Assembly (NCBI GenBank): GCA_907163375.1
Contig: CAJQUW010012668.1
Location: forward strand, 62,001-126,000
DNA: 64,000 nt
DNA from: Prostheceraeus crozeri
Lineage: Eukaryota > Platyhelminthes > Polycladida > Euryleptidae
Direction: 5' to 3'
The notes beneath the pieces were generated by a model. It saw only the letters and a list, made by a program, of their open reading frames with translations, was not told the origin of the DNA and did no database searches. Position 1 is the stretch's first letter. The number at the start of each line of letters is the position of its first letter. Shown here one piece after another: positions 44,561-57,717 of this stretch. The translations under genes were made by a program, and so were the position numbers.

Positions 44561-46566
44561 GACCGCATATAAAGAAAGTGCAGACGTTAGATGTAGAAGA
44601 AGGAACAAAGTAATACCTAATGTGTGCTAAGGTTATCCCAACTTGCTGATACTTCATTCGTGTTGTCTTCCAAAGTAAATTTGAGAATCCATGTCTAAGA
44701 ATTTAAAAATTTTGAACCCGAGCTCTGATAATATTTGAATTATTTCATAAATTGTAGGTGTCAGTAGCTAAGATATTGACTGTCTGCAAATAGGTACACT
44801 GCACTGTATTTGATGATGCTCTATTCTAATTTGGTTTAATATTTTTGATTAGTAATTGAATAGTCTTACCTAAAGATTAACGCAGAAAAAAATTGCCACA
44901 CAAGTTAATGACTTTCAATGAATTATTTTTCTTCTGTTGTTACTAATTAGTTCTGAAAGCAGTAGTGTGTAAAATATGGAAATTTTCTCTACATAGTTTT
45001 TGTACCGTCTGTTGTGTGTTGGCCTTGGACACTGCCTTGGAGCATGGGGGTATTTCATCATGCTCACCTAAGCTTAATTTACATATTACCGTGTCCATTA
45101 GCTAGGGCTGGACGAAATTTGTTAGTTCATGTCAATTGCTTCATAGGCAGGGAGTTTTCTGGTGTTCTGAGCTTATTCCAGATCTTCACATACCGAAGTC
45201 ATTTTCGTTATAATAGGAAGTTATGTAGAAATAGTAAAGCTACTTTATGAAGGCCTTGCTTTGTAGTCGTTGATCCCAGAATACGTGTAGTGCTGTATCG
45301 ATTGCTCAATGATTAAGTCATAGCTTAGATGATAAAATCTAGAGCTTCAGCATGAGATCTATGATCGTAACAAAAGAAATTTGACACTTGTAGAGATGTC
45401 GTTATCCTTTTGATTGCTTGTACATGTGTACTGGTCCCCGTCAACTGCCAACCACCTACAGCAACCACTCCCCTACAACGACCAATTTCAGACATGCTAT
45501 TTTGAAGTTTTGCCCCTCTCAGCGACCACATGTAGACAGAAGTGAGTGAATAAGATTAATCACGTACCTTTCTGACCTCACTTTCTAAAGCCACAGCTTC
45601 AACAAAATTTTCCTTTGCTCGCATCGCATGTGAAACAATAATTGAGATAAAGAAGGCAGTTCAACGTAGCAAAGTGCGTCAAGGTAACAAAGTTTAAAAA
45701 AAGCAAGCTAATGACTAGTTAATTTTCAATAGGTACAAAGCATGATTTAAAAGAAAAGTTTTATATCCTTAAATGTCTAAAAATTTTAAAAATACTTACT
45801 AGAAGGACAGACAACGCTTCTCCTCTCCTCATGTGTAATTAATTGGCGAGTAAGTCGTTCTGTTCAAAATTATGTTTATCACTTATATATTGAAAAGATC
45901 CTATTTAACAGTCTGCCCATTCAGATGATAAGAGGACAGGTCTGTTTCCAATCAAAATACCAGATCTAGCTAATAACACAGCGGGATTACGCTATCTAAA
46001 ATCTACCAGGTGTGTAAGAGAATTAATATTAGTTCCTTAAGCTAAAACGTGAAATAGAATTGTACAAAATATGCATACAAATTATTTGACTATTTTTAAT
46101 GAGGTCATCAACAGGAACTTGGTCAGGACGATTGCGTTTCGACCGCTTAATCCTGGACGCTCAAACCCGACCAAGCGCGGTCCTGTACATTTAAGATGCA
46201 CAGCCTCAAAAATTAAATTTATAATAGAGAAAGATTAGCATCTATCAAAAAAATAGTCACTATTGACTGAAATGTACCTCAGTCATTTGGAAGAAGGACA
46301 GAGTCCAGCCAGTAGACACAGAGAAGACTGGCTAACCCTTAAATGAATGAATTAATGTGTGTCGCTTTCAAGCAACTATTGTATTTTGCCAATTACTGTT
46401 CTTAGAAAACGCCACGATGAGCTTGTGGTTTTATATTTTTTAAACCTACAATAGACATTAATGCAGCATTCATATCCAACATTGCGTAACTATAGTTATG
46501 CTTACCTCACAAATCACAGCAGGCCTAATTTCAAAAATGTTCGATTTAGTAAAAGAAAATGTACAT
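44561..46566. other. No gene recognised
   Basis: Only short frames without motifs. The sequence is A+T-rich. Confidence 0.4.
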
Positions 46567-48084
46567 CAGGGTGTCTAGTATTAAAAAAGTCACAAATGAT
46601 CATGAAAAGTCATATAAACAGATTTTGAGTCATAAAATGTCATAAGATTTTCTTTATGGTCATGAAATTTTATGCAGTAGATGCGGTTGTGAAACAAGCC
46701 GGGCGCAAATCCAAACAGACGTTGACAATTGTCTCACACACTGTCGCAGTTTCATCAGTGCGATTCTTTGCAAACTTAGGGAACGAAGTCCGCTTAAGCA
46801 TTCTTTCCTCCTTTCTTGTTCCGGTCTTCAACCATGATTGATGGCTTCTGACGAAGAAAGAAAGAAAGAAAAAGCTCATATCTGATGCTCTTCAGCACTT
46901 GGTAGATAAATCCAATTGATGACCGGAGAAGTTGACCAGGAAAAGAATGTTAATTTAAAATGCGTATATCAAGGAAGGAGGAATTGGCAAGAGATCAAGC
47001 CGGATTTGCGCCTTGATCAGTTTCTCTTCGATATTACCGAAGATTACTCCCTCGGTTTGCAAAAGTTCTTGGAGATCGTCCTGTGTCTGTCTCACGGACA
47101 AGCTTCGATCGAGAAGGGTTCTAAGTCAACAAATCACTCATCATTAAGAATCAATTGGAGCGCAATTTTATTGTGCATAAGATCATCCACGATCAGATTC
47201 ATTTCAAATGTGATTCTGATGTGGAAAACAATCGAATCGCGAGCGCATAACCAGTGTTTATTCAGTCCATTCTCGCTATAAAGCTTCGAAGGTTGCAGAT
47301 TCACGTAAGCGTCAATTAGAATAGAAGGCAGTTGAAGAAAAGAGAAGCCGAATTGCTGGCCGAGAAAAACGAAAGAAAAAGACTTCGTGCACAATGAGAG
47401 CATATAAACAACGAAATTGCTTCGCTCAAGAAGTGGATTGTTTTTCGACGAGATTTGATATAAGATACTCGTATATGGATTTGATGTAGATTGTTTGGAT
47501 GTTTCTTTTGTATAATCTCTTTTTCAAGAAATTAATATCAAGATAAATGTACGTACTTGATAGAGATTGTTAGGTTATAGATACTTTCCATTATTTATAT
47601 ATTGTTGGATGCAAGCTTTAATGAAAATCGTTTGAATATTTTTGATATTGTTATACATGCAGATTATTTGGCTATGGATTTTCGTCGGATAGCTTCTTTT
47701 TTTAAAATAATGATAAGAACATTAAAAAGGATTTGGATAACTCTGTACTTTGATGCTATTTGACTACATGTACAATTTATCCTCAGTTGCTATGATGTAT
47801 ACATTGATTAAAAGTTTTTCTTGGTTCGACGTTGAACTGCATCCGTTAATAAAATTCTTTGTTAAGTCTTGTGACCAACGTATGACAAATTGATGGAGTT
47901 CGCAAGTACATTCTTGCGGAAAATATACCAACTCAAAGAAGGTAGAAAAATAGATAAAGTACGTATATTTGAATTAACTGTATAATTCTCATTATTTGGC
48001 ATGTAGAAGCAGTGGTCATAAAAAAGTCACCTAAAGTCATGAATTGTCATTGAAAAAAATTTTATGAACTCGCTAGACAGCCTG
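46567..48084 (+). mobile_element. hAT element remnant (CAGGGTGTCTAG type)
   Basis: Left end CAGGGTGTCTAGTATTAAAA (46567) and right end CTCGCTAGACAGCCTG (48084) form an inverted pair of the widespread CAGGGTGTCTAG hAT type. GTCAT(A/G)AAA phrases recur just inside both ends. A matching 8-bp target duplication is not visible. Length about 1.5 kb, so it has lost much of the gene. Confidence 0.7.
46656..47450 (+). pseudogene. hAT transposase C-terminal relic
   Basis: In shifted frames: DITEDYSLGLQKFLEIVLCL, SHGQASIEKG then, after a shift, FSINKS, followed by a charged coiled tail (REAELLAEKNERKRLR). This is the conserved SHGQA.(V)E(R/K)GFS.N block of hAT C-termini. The N-terminal two thirds are absent. 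Closest in this window to the relics at 10.3-11.6 and 15.1-16.2 kb. Confidence 0.65.
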
Positions 48085-50986
48085 ATACGCAGTCATGCAT
48101 GATCACTTCATTGAGATGTAGCGTCGATGCTCGAAATACATGTTGGCTATCTATCACAAACATTACAGTCATTGTCTTCATGGGCATCACGCTTCTTTTC
48201 TGATGTGATGTTATGGAAATTCACATCGTCTCTCTTGCTAACCTATTTTCTTTCTTTTTACAAACTTAGTTTCACTTGTAACTTCGCTTTGAATCGCGAT
48301 GTAGCAGCTTTTGCGCCGTGGATGATGTTAAAGATTAGAATGATCAACCAAATTTAGTAAATCCCCTCGTTTGTGAGCAGCACCTTCAGCTAAAACAGCA
48401 AAACGGGCGTTCGTTATGTGACATTATGTAAATATGCATGGGACTAACGAGGAATGTAAAATTATCAATTCACAGCAAGATGGAGCCCCTCCAAAAACTA
48501 CACGGAAAGCTCGAGAATTTCTCAACTTACAATTAAAGGACAGTTTGTTTTGTTATTTGGTTAAGTTCCGTGCTCAACTAGAGTCATGACCTTGCCTCTA
48601 GCGACAATGATGCATGAGGAAAAAGAAGATTCAACATGCACGACATGTACTTTTTTTGTGTGTGTTACATATGTTAGTATATGTTTGTTACATATACTGT
48701 GTGACGAACTTGCAAAGAATTTCATTATGACAAAGTCACCTATGATCGCACATTTATTGTTTATTGACTTAAAGGTCCTATAAGCTGGTCCACTTGATAA
48801 GTAAAACTTTGAATAATATAAAACAGCTTAGAATAGATGCTGCAGATGGAAAAACATCATGCATAGGACCCGCCCTAAAACTACTTGCAGGCCCGGGCGC
48901 CTATTATCAGCCGCAAGGCAGTGACGTACATTCTCGACTTCAGGCTGATGTTGTCGAGTCGACAATGTCGACTACATGATATTAATAGCGTCCTACATAT
49001 CCATGTTGGCGCATAGAATCAATGTGCGTTAATACTGTCACACGCATTATGTTATTGGTGCTGAGTTGCTCGAACCGCACGTCCAGTAGTTTCTGAATAA
49101 ATTATGTATAAATTTTTATTTAGCCACTTTCTCCTTAAAAATTAGAAATTATTGGGATTTTCCTTGGAAAATACCAAAAGTCACGCAAAAACGTCACTAA
49201 ATGGTGTCTGGTTTGTGTAAAAAATAATTCCAATTGCATTTTTTATTATGTCTGCGGTAGGCAGGAAGACTATGAAGTCTACACAGAAATGAATGACTGA
49301 AAGGCAACACACGGGTAAGGAAATTGTTGTGATCAATGTGTGTGTGTCTTCATATACCTACACTTGTTCTTACGCTTGGCAAAGTTACACATCGTTTTAT
49401 AAATTTGTCACTGTTTCCATAGTATTTCCTTGCTGCTGAGCAAGAAACGGGCGTATTTTTCTACTATGCTTACTTAAATATTAGCAGTGAGCGCATTGTG
49501 GAATTTATCTAAATTTTCCTATGACTGCAGACGATTTCTTATGTTCGAAACATCTCATCTGTCAACATTTTTCTTCAGATTGTCAGTCGCCATTTCCCTC
49601 GCATCGACGTTGGTTCATTGGCCTCTCGTAAAGCAATCGCCTCTCGCTTCCTACGCTCAGATGTTCGTCTATTATCCCAAAAAGTTCACGACACTTGTAA
49701 CGCTCCTCCAGAAGAAAGTGAAAATAAATCTGATATCCTGGAGTATGATTAGTGATCTTTCTGAGGACGCCTAATGATCTCCCACCGTACTTTTAAGAAT
49801 ATTTTTTAATTTATCGCCTAAATTTACCCAGACTTCCAAAATATTGCTGTTCGACACATCCAGTGATGATAATGATGCCTTAGACGATAACTTTACATGA
49901 ACTTTGTTAAGCTTGTTTTTTTGATATGTCGCTGTGTATCAATTTGACTCAAGAATCTTTTAGTACATTTTCTTTTTTAGAATATGGACTTTTCATTCAT
50001 AACCATTATGTGTAGTTGATTCTATCTTATGTCAGCGCACCACAAAAGCAACCTCAACATACAACTATAAGTATTAAAGCTAGTGAAAATACGCTTCACA
50101 TATTGATAGCAACAAAAGAGCAAATCAGCTAGATTTAAGTTGTTTCAACTCAAATCCAATTTTAAGTGAATTTTCTATATCAAACTCTGATAGTCTGTTA
50201 AAACCATCAATGGTCTGGTTTAAACCATCAAGAATTTTAGCTAGCATGTGGATATCGCATTGATTGCACTGTATTATGAGATTGCGTTGCTCAAGAATTT
50301 AGTCCATCAGATTCAAGTAAGATCATCACTCAACTGATTTTAGTATTTTGAACTTCACGGAATGTGAGCGAGACAATGGAGCCTCGATCGGCAGTAGGCG
50401 GATAACTAGAGAAAAGCAAACGGTGGCATATAGAGCGAATATGCCGCAAAATATAACGGAATGGTAGCATGATATTCTGTAGCTGACATCCGCCATTCGT
50501 TCCCACAGGGAAGATGAGGCAAGTAATCTTGAAAATCTCGATGGTTGGCGTTTCGGGGAACTCGATCGTTTCTTGCAGCGGAGGCCGATGATTTGTAGTA
50601 AATTTAATTTTCGTTTGTAGCAAATTTGAGTTGCGTTTAAATAACTTTGCATAACTCTAAGTAAAATTGACTCACTTACACTTGCTTAAATCATGTTTAA
50701 AGACAACGAACATTACAATTCACAAGCTTTCACCTGCTGCCTAAAACGAATATTCGAGAAATTTTCAAAATAAAGTGATGGACATAGAGTAGGGATAGAG
50801 TGTCGACTCAAAGCAGTATCTGTATACAGTGATCAAAAGATTCAGTTTTTTGCGGACGTTCGCGTGGTCCAAAACAATATTTGAGCAGTTTTAAAGCATC
50901 CTAACTAAGCGGAAATTCAGCTGATTATCGAGGGAATTTCATGATCCGTTTTATAATGGAAGTCTTCATGAAAAAGTCGACATCTT
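48085..50986. other. No gene recognised
   Basis: No coding domain, RNA gene or terminal repeat pair seen. Confidence 0.4.
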
Positions 50987-51150
50987 TTGCCTAGTGGGGT
51001 GCTGCGTAGGCAACCAATGTTCTGCCTAGTAAGCACCATAGATAAACTGCCAAGTTTTATGATAATTGCTTAGTATGGTGCTGCGTAGGCTGTCAATGTT
51101 CTGCATAGCATAAGCACTATAAATAAACTGCGAAGTTTAATATTAATTGC
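50987..51150. repeat. Two tandem ~80-bp units
   Basis: Units start at 50987, 51066 and (partial) 51147, each with TTGC(C/T)TAGT..GGTGCTGCGTAGG and later ATAAACTGC.AAGTTT. Copies are moderately diverged. Confidence 0.85.
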
Positions 51151-51448
51151 TTGGAATGGGACTGTTTGACCCAGCAAGCTGTGTGCTAAATATGACAACA
51201 TCATTGAGATCAGTGCGCTTCCCGCAGTTGCTGCCGATGAAATTTACAAAAAAATTAATAATGAAACTTTTCATGTATTAACATAGCAACAGCTAGGACT
51301 CATAATATACAACGGATAGTGGAAAAATTCATTCACATCATATAAGAGCATGCATGCAGTTGTTCCAATTCTACGAAGCGCTGAAATAAATAACTAGATA
51401 AAAGTAAACATTCATAGAAAAGGTAAGAGTATCCTCTGCGATACTTCC

Positions 51449-51637
51449 TTAATTTGAGGAAAGCCCGAAAGCGAGAGATGTTGTCGACTTCCAATTTATA
51501 TTGTTTTTGCGAGGCCTTTCGATTAGTCACTACAAGAAGCTGTCTTCGGCTATCTTAGCCTCCTAGTGACTGAAAAGGCCTCGCTAAAGAATAAAAATTA
51601 GAAGTCGAATGCATGAATTCAACCTTCCTCAAATTTG
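51449..51637. repeat. Hairpin element, ~80-bp arms
   Basis: Arms 51449-51534 and 51562-51637 share, inverted, GCGAGGCCTTT(T)C, AGTCACTA and CGACTTC.AATTT. AATTTGAGGA marks the outer ends. Probably a MITE. Confidence 0.8.
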
Positions 51638-52179
51638 GATAAAAAATGTTTGGCCCTCTAAGTCTCTTCAGTGAAATACTTCCTCAAGTTTAAGAAAGCA
51701 TGCAGTTCCAAAGTCTTTTAAAGGACGGCCCAAGCTGCATTACTTATGAAAACAGCAGTTTCGCCGTCGTCGTGGACAGTCTAGCAAGGTTTTCGTCTAA
51801 CATTTTGTTGGGTCAATTGTCTCAGTTCAACTGTAAGCCTAGTCAACATTTAGACCCAGAGTATGCATAAGATTGTTGTTTCTTGAAACAATTTTCTTAC
51901 TAGTTTCTTTCAAGTGAGCTAGATTTTACAGACTATAATGCATGCATTATTGTTCCTATCTCCATTATTAGAGTGTAGGCCTAACCTATGCATATATAGG
52001 CTATACTACACATTTTCTTGATAGGGTTAGTCTACAGCCAATTTATAACAGTCTATATTACGAAATCATCATTCCGAATCATCAATTATAAGCTTATTTG
52101 TTACAGTACTGCATGCTGCTTTGACTCAAGCAATCCGCTTCTGCACCCATCACACGTGACCTCGATGCATCGGTGGTCG

Positions 52180-52663
52180 CGTGATTTCGAAGTACAGAGA
52201 CAAGAGAGAGCGAAGTAACATACGATTATCTGACAATGTGACCTTGAAGACGATTGCTTCAAGGGTGGGGTCGACACCTTGGACAAACTCATCAGCACAT
52301 ATAGCTGCAAGAGACGTCGATGGCCCATGGTGGTATTTTCTTATATCATCGACACTGCTGCAGCAAATTCATTTATTGTTTATCTCCTTGGTTGAGTACA
52401 ACAAAAACAAGAGTCATCGTCGGCGGATGTTTCTATTTGATCTCGGCTCTCAATTGATTGAAGATTTCGTCGGAAGACGCTGTCCAGACGAAGTCCAAGG
52501 TCCTCTTCAGCCCATTTTAAAACTGAATGCAAACTGGGGATTCTTCCCCAAAGCGTGGACGTTGCAAATTATGCCCAAGGAATTTGGACAGGAAAGTTAC
52601 AGGTGTAGTGTTTGTACTACTTTTATCTGCAAGGATCACATTTTCTGTGACTCATGTCCTTGA
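52180..52663 (+). pseudogene. piggyBac transposase, C-terminal remnant
   Basis: From about 52258 one frame reads KGGVDTLDKLISTYSCKRRR, PMVVFSYIIDTAAANSFIVY, then stop; a second frame takes over with YNKNKSHRRRMFLFDLG, and the region ends RCSVCTTFICKDHIFCDSC. GGVD(T/L)LD is the third catalytic region of piggyBac transposases, and the Cys-rich end is its C-terminal DNA-binding domain. There is one frameshift, and everything upstream of the GGVD block is missing. No terminal repeats found. Confidence 0.8.
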
Positions 52664-53617
52664 CTGCACATGGGGTTTGCAATTACATGTATAGTATTTT
52701 TGATAGACAACGTAAGTTTTAGATACAATTTACTTTGTTTTGACTACAGACAATAAGCTTATGTGGGATATTGACGTAAGCCATTCAAAATGTTTCCTAG
52801 TTCTGAAAGGAAAACGGAGCAGCAACCAGTACCAGGAACAGTACATGACTTTACATTGCAGATTGCACGTACATACATCCACAAAATACGCTCAGTACTT
52901 AGCCTAGTGCCAAAACATGATATACAAGGTTTGCTAACAACCGGCTACTTGAGACGCAATTATGTTTATTATTGATGTTTATTATAACTGTGGAGATAAT
53001 TTATTACACTGTGGATCCGTGGGGTCAGCATATGAACCAGGGGCGCGGGAACCATGGGGGCAGTGGGGGCAGCTGCCCCCACAATAAAACCTCTCTGGGG
53101 GCAAGCCATACATCCTGCCCCCACAATAAATAATTGAAGTAGTAAAATCTATAATAAACGCTAGACGATCGTAGATTAAAAAGAAGAACTTATTTCCCTT
53201 AAAAATCGGTTCATGGATTTAAATATCGTATTGTTTATCGCAACGCAATGGTATAGTGTTCATGATGTCAATCCTCGTCATTTATTGACCTGACAAGTGA
53301 CTACCTTTCTGAATTAAGATAATGATTTTAACACTCGAAACAACAGACACTTAATACATCGAAAAATATCATGCAAATAGTGGAAGTATGAAAGTGTGTG
53401 CCAAACCGCATACTGTAATGAAAAAAAGACGCTGCGTCAGCGTGCATGCGTCACTACCACGATTGAAATCGATCAATATTTCTTTTTGTCGACGTCTATC
53501 ATTCCACGCCAATCTGCGGTTACTTCGCTCACTTGCAGGCTTCTCTGTGGTTGTGTATTAAGTTTCTACTGTGATAACGTGTCTTGTTGTTTATTACTTT
53601 GCAATGTGCGTGAATTT

Positions 53618-55145
53618 TATTTATTTATTTTATTTATTTCGGAGCACATTACATGAGGGCGTTATATCACCGAAGTGAATTCTAGGCCGCTTCACAAATT
53701 TCATAAAAACTTGTTCAAAAGATATACATTTAAAAGTCTCTTAAAAGTACTAAAACAGTCAGCCAGTCTCAATTCACTAGGTAGGTCATTCCAAAGCCCA
53801 GGAGCAGCCACGCTAAAGCTTCTGCCACCGAAGGTAGAGCGTCGACAGGTCTGCACTTCCAGCATTTTGACATCTGCGGAACGTAGGCTCCGTCTGCTCA
53901 GATTGACTGTTGTCTCTCTCAGATGGACGGACAGATAAGTTGGTGCTGAGCCCTGAATACACTGAAACGTCAGAGAGTTCATCCGTCGTTCAATCCTTCC
54001 TTGTATGGGAAGCCACCCAAGCTGACGTAGGAGTGGACTTATGTGACAACGGCGATCGGAGTTGAAGACGAGGACGAGCGCTGGTGTTTATGACTCTCTG
54101 CAGACGATGCAAATTAGATGCCGGTAGGCCACAATAGCATGACACACAGTAGTCCAATCTGGAAAGCACCAGAGTGCTTGCCAAAGTCCTTGTCGCGTCA
54201 GATGTCAGGCAACTCCGTATCGACCTTATCCGTCGCAGAGCCGAAAAACATGTGGATACTGTTCTTGAGATGTTCTCTCGCATGCTGAGCTCAGAGTCGA
54301 CAATTGCTCCCAAGCATCGAATGCTGGATGCTGGAGATATCATAACACCACGCAGGTTCACAGGACCAAGTTGCACCGCACCACGTCGCTTGGGAGAGAC
54401 GCACCACATTATTCGTGACTTGGATGAATTTAGCAGGATTCTGTTTGACGACAACCAAGAAATGCACCCCATCCACACATTCTGATAGTCTGTCTTGCAA
54501 TTCATAGGCATCTGATGGGCTACATGAGCTGTGAATGAAAAATGTCGTCTGCACAGAGATGAACCTGGAAGTCAAAGCCCTGGACTAATGTTGAGACGTC
54601 GCGTGTGTAGATTAAGAACAAGATCGGGCCAAGGACAGACCCTTGAGGCACACCACATAGATAAGGTCGAGATGTTGAGACAGAAGATCTATACTTCACC
54701 ACAATTGTTCGGTTGTTGAGATAAGACCTGAACCAATCAATCACTAACCCGGAAAGTCCGAAGGAATGCTGAAGACGGCGTAAAAGAATATCATGATCCA
54801 CACTGTCGAAGGCTGAAGTCTGATCTAGGGTTGACAGCAAAGACACCCGGCCACTATCCATCGCCGTCAGTAGGTCTGATAGCATTTTCAGAAGTACAGT
54901 CTTCGTAGAACAGCCCCGACGATAGGCTGACTGAATACTGGGCAAAAGGTTATTTGCATCAATGAAACTTCACAATTGATTTGCAACATACTTCTCAAGA
55001 AGTTTGCAAATGACGGGCACAGTCGTAATCATTCGATAAGAGGAACATGAATGTTGGTCTGAAGACCCAGTCTTTGGTATTGGACGCAAGTTGATCACTT
55101 TCCAAGTTTCAGGAAAAACCCCACCAGACAGACAATTGGTCACAC
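53618..55145 (-). mobile_element. 5'-truncated LINE inserted in the hAT element
   Basis: On minus: CLSGGVFPETWKVINLRPIP (from 55150), SIQSAYRRGCSTKTVLLKML, DQTSAFDSVDHDILLRRL, LCGVPQGSVLGPILFLIYTR, LCADDIFHSQL, WLSSNRILLNSSKSRIMW, DYCVSCYCGLPASNL, and at the end FSVAAPGLWNDLPSELR. The 3' tail is AAATAAATAAAATAAATAAA at about 53645-53618. The motif set fits the L2/CR1/Rex-like part of the Jockey superfamily. Several frameshifts are present. Confidence 0.8.
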
Positions 55146-56173
55146 TAAGCCAAACTAGATGGTGCGTACGCGGAGTTGCAATTCGAAATGTCGTGGAGAA
55201 TTTCAAAGAAGTAAAAGAGACTGTCATGGAACTATCAAATGATGAAAATGTCCGTCCGATGTCAAAGGGTCTCATTCAGAGCTTATCAAAGAAAGCGAAC
55301 AAAGCTAAAACCTATGTTGCCCTTGACTTATGCTGCAAGGTGTTCGAACCGTGTGGTGAAACGGCTCGAGCTTTACAAAAATCTGACATCTCACCCCGCG
55401 AATCTCTCTCAGCAATTGAGATATTGCGTCAAACGCTTGTAAATGTAAGGGAAGACATACCTCAGTATATTCAAGATGCCTCCGTCAAAGCAATCAATAT
55501 GAATCTGACTCCTCCACCAGCCACGCGACAAACCAAGACGCCAGCTAGATTCCGTCATGATGGCATAGCCGCAGGTCGAGAGGATGAATGTCGTGAATCT
55601 GCGTTTGATCAAATCCGAATTTCAATGTATGAAGGTGTTGATATAATGCTGAGGGAGTTGGACGATCGCTTCTGCTCAGATGGATTAAAGTTAGCGGTCC
55701 TTAGAGAAGAAGCGATTCTCGAAGCTGCTCGGCAGCGCCAAACAATACCGAACATACATGTAGACCAACTTCAACTGCCACCTGTTTTCGGCAAAACAAG
55801 ACTGGAATTTCAGCTTCAACAGTTGAATGATTTGATGCTAAATGAAAAAATGGCTGAACCGACCATACGTGAAATTGCTAAGGTCATCGGTCAGAAAGAC
55901 ATTCTCGTTCAGACTCTATTTTCAGAGGTTATTCGACTCTTATCTCTGTGTCTTTCTCAGCCATCTTCAAACGCATCTTCGGAGAGAGCCTTCTCTGCAC
56001 TCCGGCGACTAAAAACTTGGCAGCGATCAACTATCGGGCAAAAGCGTCTAACTCATCTTGCCATCATGTCAACAAACCGAGAGGTGTTGCGGTCTTTAGA
56101 TCGTAATAAGCTCATGCGCGATTTTATCAGTCGTACTGCGGAGAGACGTGCTGTCTTTGGTCAACTTGATTAG
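55121..56173 (+). pseudogene. hAT transposase C-terminal half (ZMYM1-like)
   Basis: An open frame from the LINE junction to 56173. It begins LVTLSQTRWCVRG (the ..L..TRW.CR block), continues through a helical region, and ends with SQPSSNASSERAFSALRRLK and RLTHLAIMS, the C-terminal hAT dimerisation block of the ZMYM1/TTF-type subfamily. About 350 codons remain without a stop. The N-terminal zinc finger and the first catalytic block are lost, so it is not functional. Confidence 0.8.
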
Positions 56174-56469
56174 ACTATTTTACCGTATTTTGTTAAATTC
56201 GTCTGTGTATATAGGTGTATCGCAATTTTATATTCTATGTTTTTGCAACTTTTCATCAATAAAATTCATGACATTATTATGTACTTCTTAATTTACCCAA
56301 AGTATCTAGCGTTCATAACTTAAACTTACAGAAACCTATGTAGACTGCACTACGACTCTAAAGTAATGTCATAAACAGAGCAACTGTATATTGCTTACAT
56401 ATGTCATAGCAGAAACAATATTTTTTGCCCCCACAATCAAAAAATCGTTCCCGCGCCCCTGATATGAAC

Positions 56470-57563
56470 CCATTTACCATTATGACCTCTTTGCACATTG
56501 CACATGCAGTAGCATGCATAAAATAAAGCCTTAATATTTGCATGTTCTAACTTCTAAGATACACTGATAAACGCCTATTACAACTGCAGCCTACAGAAGA
56601 CGCAATTTTGCTTAACTGGGGGATAATTGATATTAGAACCAGTGGAGTCATACGCTGACCCCATTTACCGTTAGTGTGATTTTGTTTCATTACCGTTAGG
56701 AGGTTAATATAGTGCCTGAAACTAAGTTCGTAAGTTTTTAATAGGTACGTTGTTTGGAGGTTGGTGTTATCTACACTGTTGTTTATTGTAACGTACAGAA
56801 GCCAACTTTACTTTGGGTATGTCGACTTTTTCTATCTTAAACCGACTGTCTATTAAGTGGCTGCGCTAGTTTTCTTTTTCTGCGCTCTTTTGTGATTTTC
56901 TCGAGTGGCACTGGCAACTATGACCAGCATACCGAATGTATATTTCATGGAATTTAAATGTTACATTTGAAAATTTGATGTTTTCCCAACTGTTGCTACT
57001 TTTAAACCTGTGAGAATCTGTTTGTATGTTTTATTAAATTTGTAGAAACTTGGCTTATGAGGCATTCAAAGTGAGGACCAGTTTGATTAAGTGCATCTTC
57101 GTTATTATCAGTCAGTCAGCAAACCTCATCTGTCTACCGCGAAAGAGAAAAGTTGCAGTTTTTGTAGTTCTTACCCTCTCGCGACGGCAAATTTTTCAGA
57201 AAATCCCCAAAGTCCTATACTTGCTATTTTAGAAATCCTATTTTCCTTTTATATCAGTCTTACTTTTAGCTGGAAATGAGTGCTTCACTATGACACATCC
57301 ATCACTATATAGAGCAAGTTTAGGTCGAGTGGTCTCCGCATTAAATCCCCACAACGTGTATGCATTTTCGATTTTATTAAAGAAAAATGTGACATATTTA
57401 TGCAGTTTTGAAGAAATTGCAACGGAATTGACTGATCGATAGCTATATTATAAAACTTGGCAGTTTATGTATGGTGCATACTCATTTTTTTACTCGGGTT
57501 CAAATTATTGGTTCGATATGTCAAGTCAATGCCGTCAGTATCAAAATAGAGATAAAACCGAGA
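56470..57563. other. No gene recognised
   Basis: No coding domain. GACCCCATTTACCGTTA near 56660 echoes the hAT target flank but is not a terminal repeat. Confidence 0.35.
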
Positions 57564-57717
57564 TATTATGCAACTCATTGAGGATTCTTCCATTCATTCA
57601 CAATTTAATGAATGAACAATAATACAACTTGCAACCTTGATTGACGAAAAAATTGACAAGCATTGAAATTCAGGCATAGTCAGAATAATGGTCAGAATGA
57701 TATAAAGAATGATATGA
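57564..57717. repeat. Left copy of a ~150-bp direct repeat
   Basis: Nearly identical to 60647-60799 (both contain CATTCATTCACAATTTAATG and ACAAGCATTGAAATTCAGGC), differing by a few bases and small indels, 3.08 kb apart in the same orientation. Confidence 0.95.

Larger units (their letters stand above)
53038..56461 (+). mobile_element. ZMYM-type hAT element with perfect 8-bp target duplication
   Basis: Ends CAGGGGCGCGGGAACCATGG (53038) and, reversed from 56461, CAGGGGCGCGGGAACGATTT. ATATGAAC is duplicated exactly outside (53030-53037 and 56462-56469). GGGGGCA/TGCCCCC phrases recur inside both ends. It contains the C-terminal half of a hAT transposase; the N-terminal half is missing where a LINE has inserted. 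Confidence 0.9.

Noticed and set aside
45325-45531. Minus-strand frame with Gly-rich stretch
   Set aside because: No domain or splice support.
48794-48979. 61-codon frame
   Set aside because: Chance frame in an anonymous region without start context or motifs.
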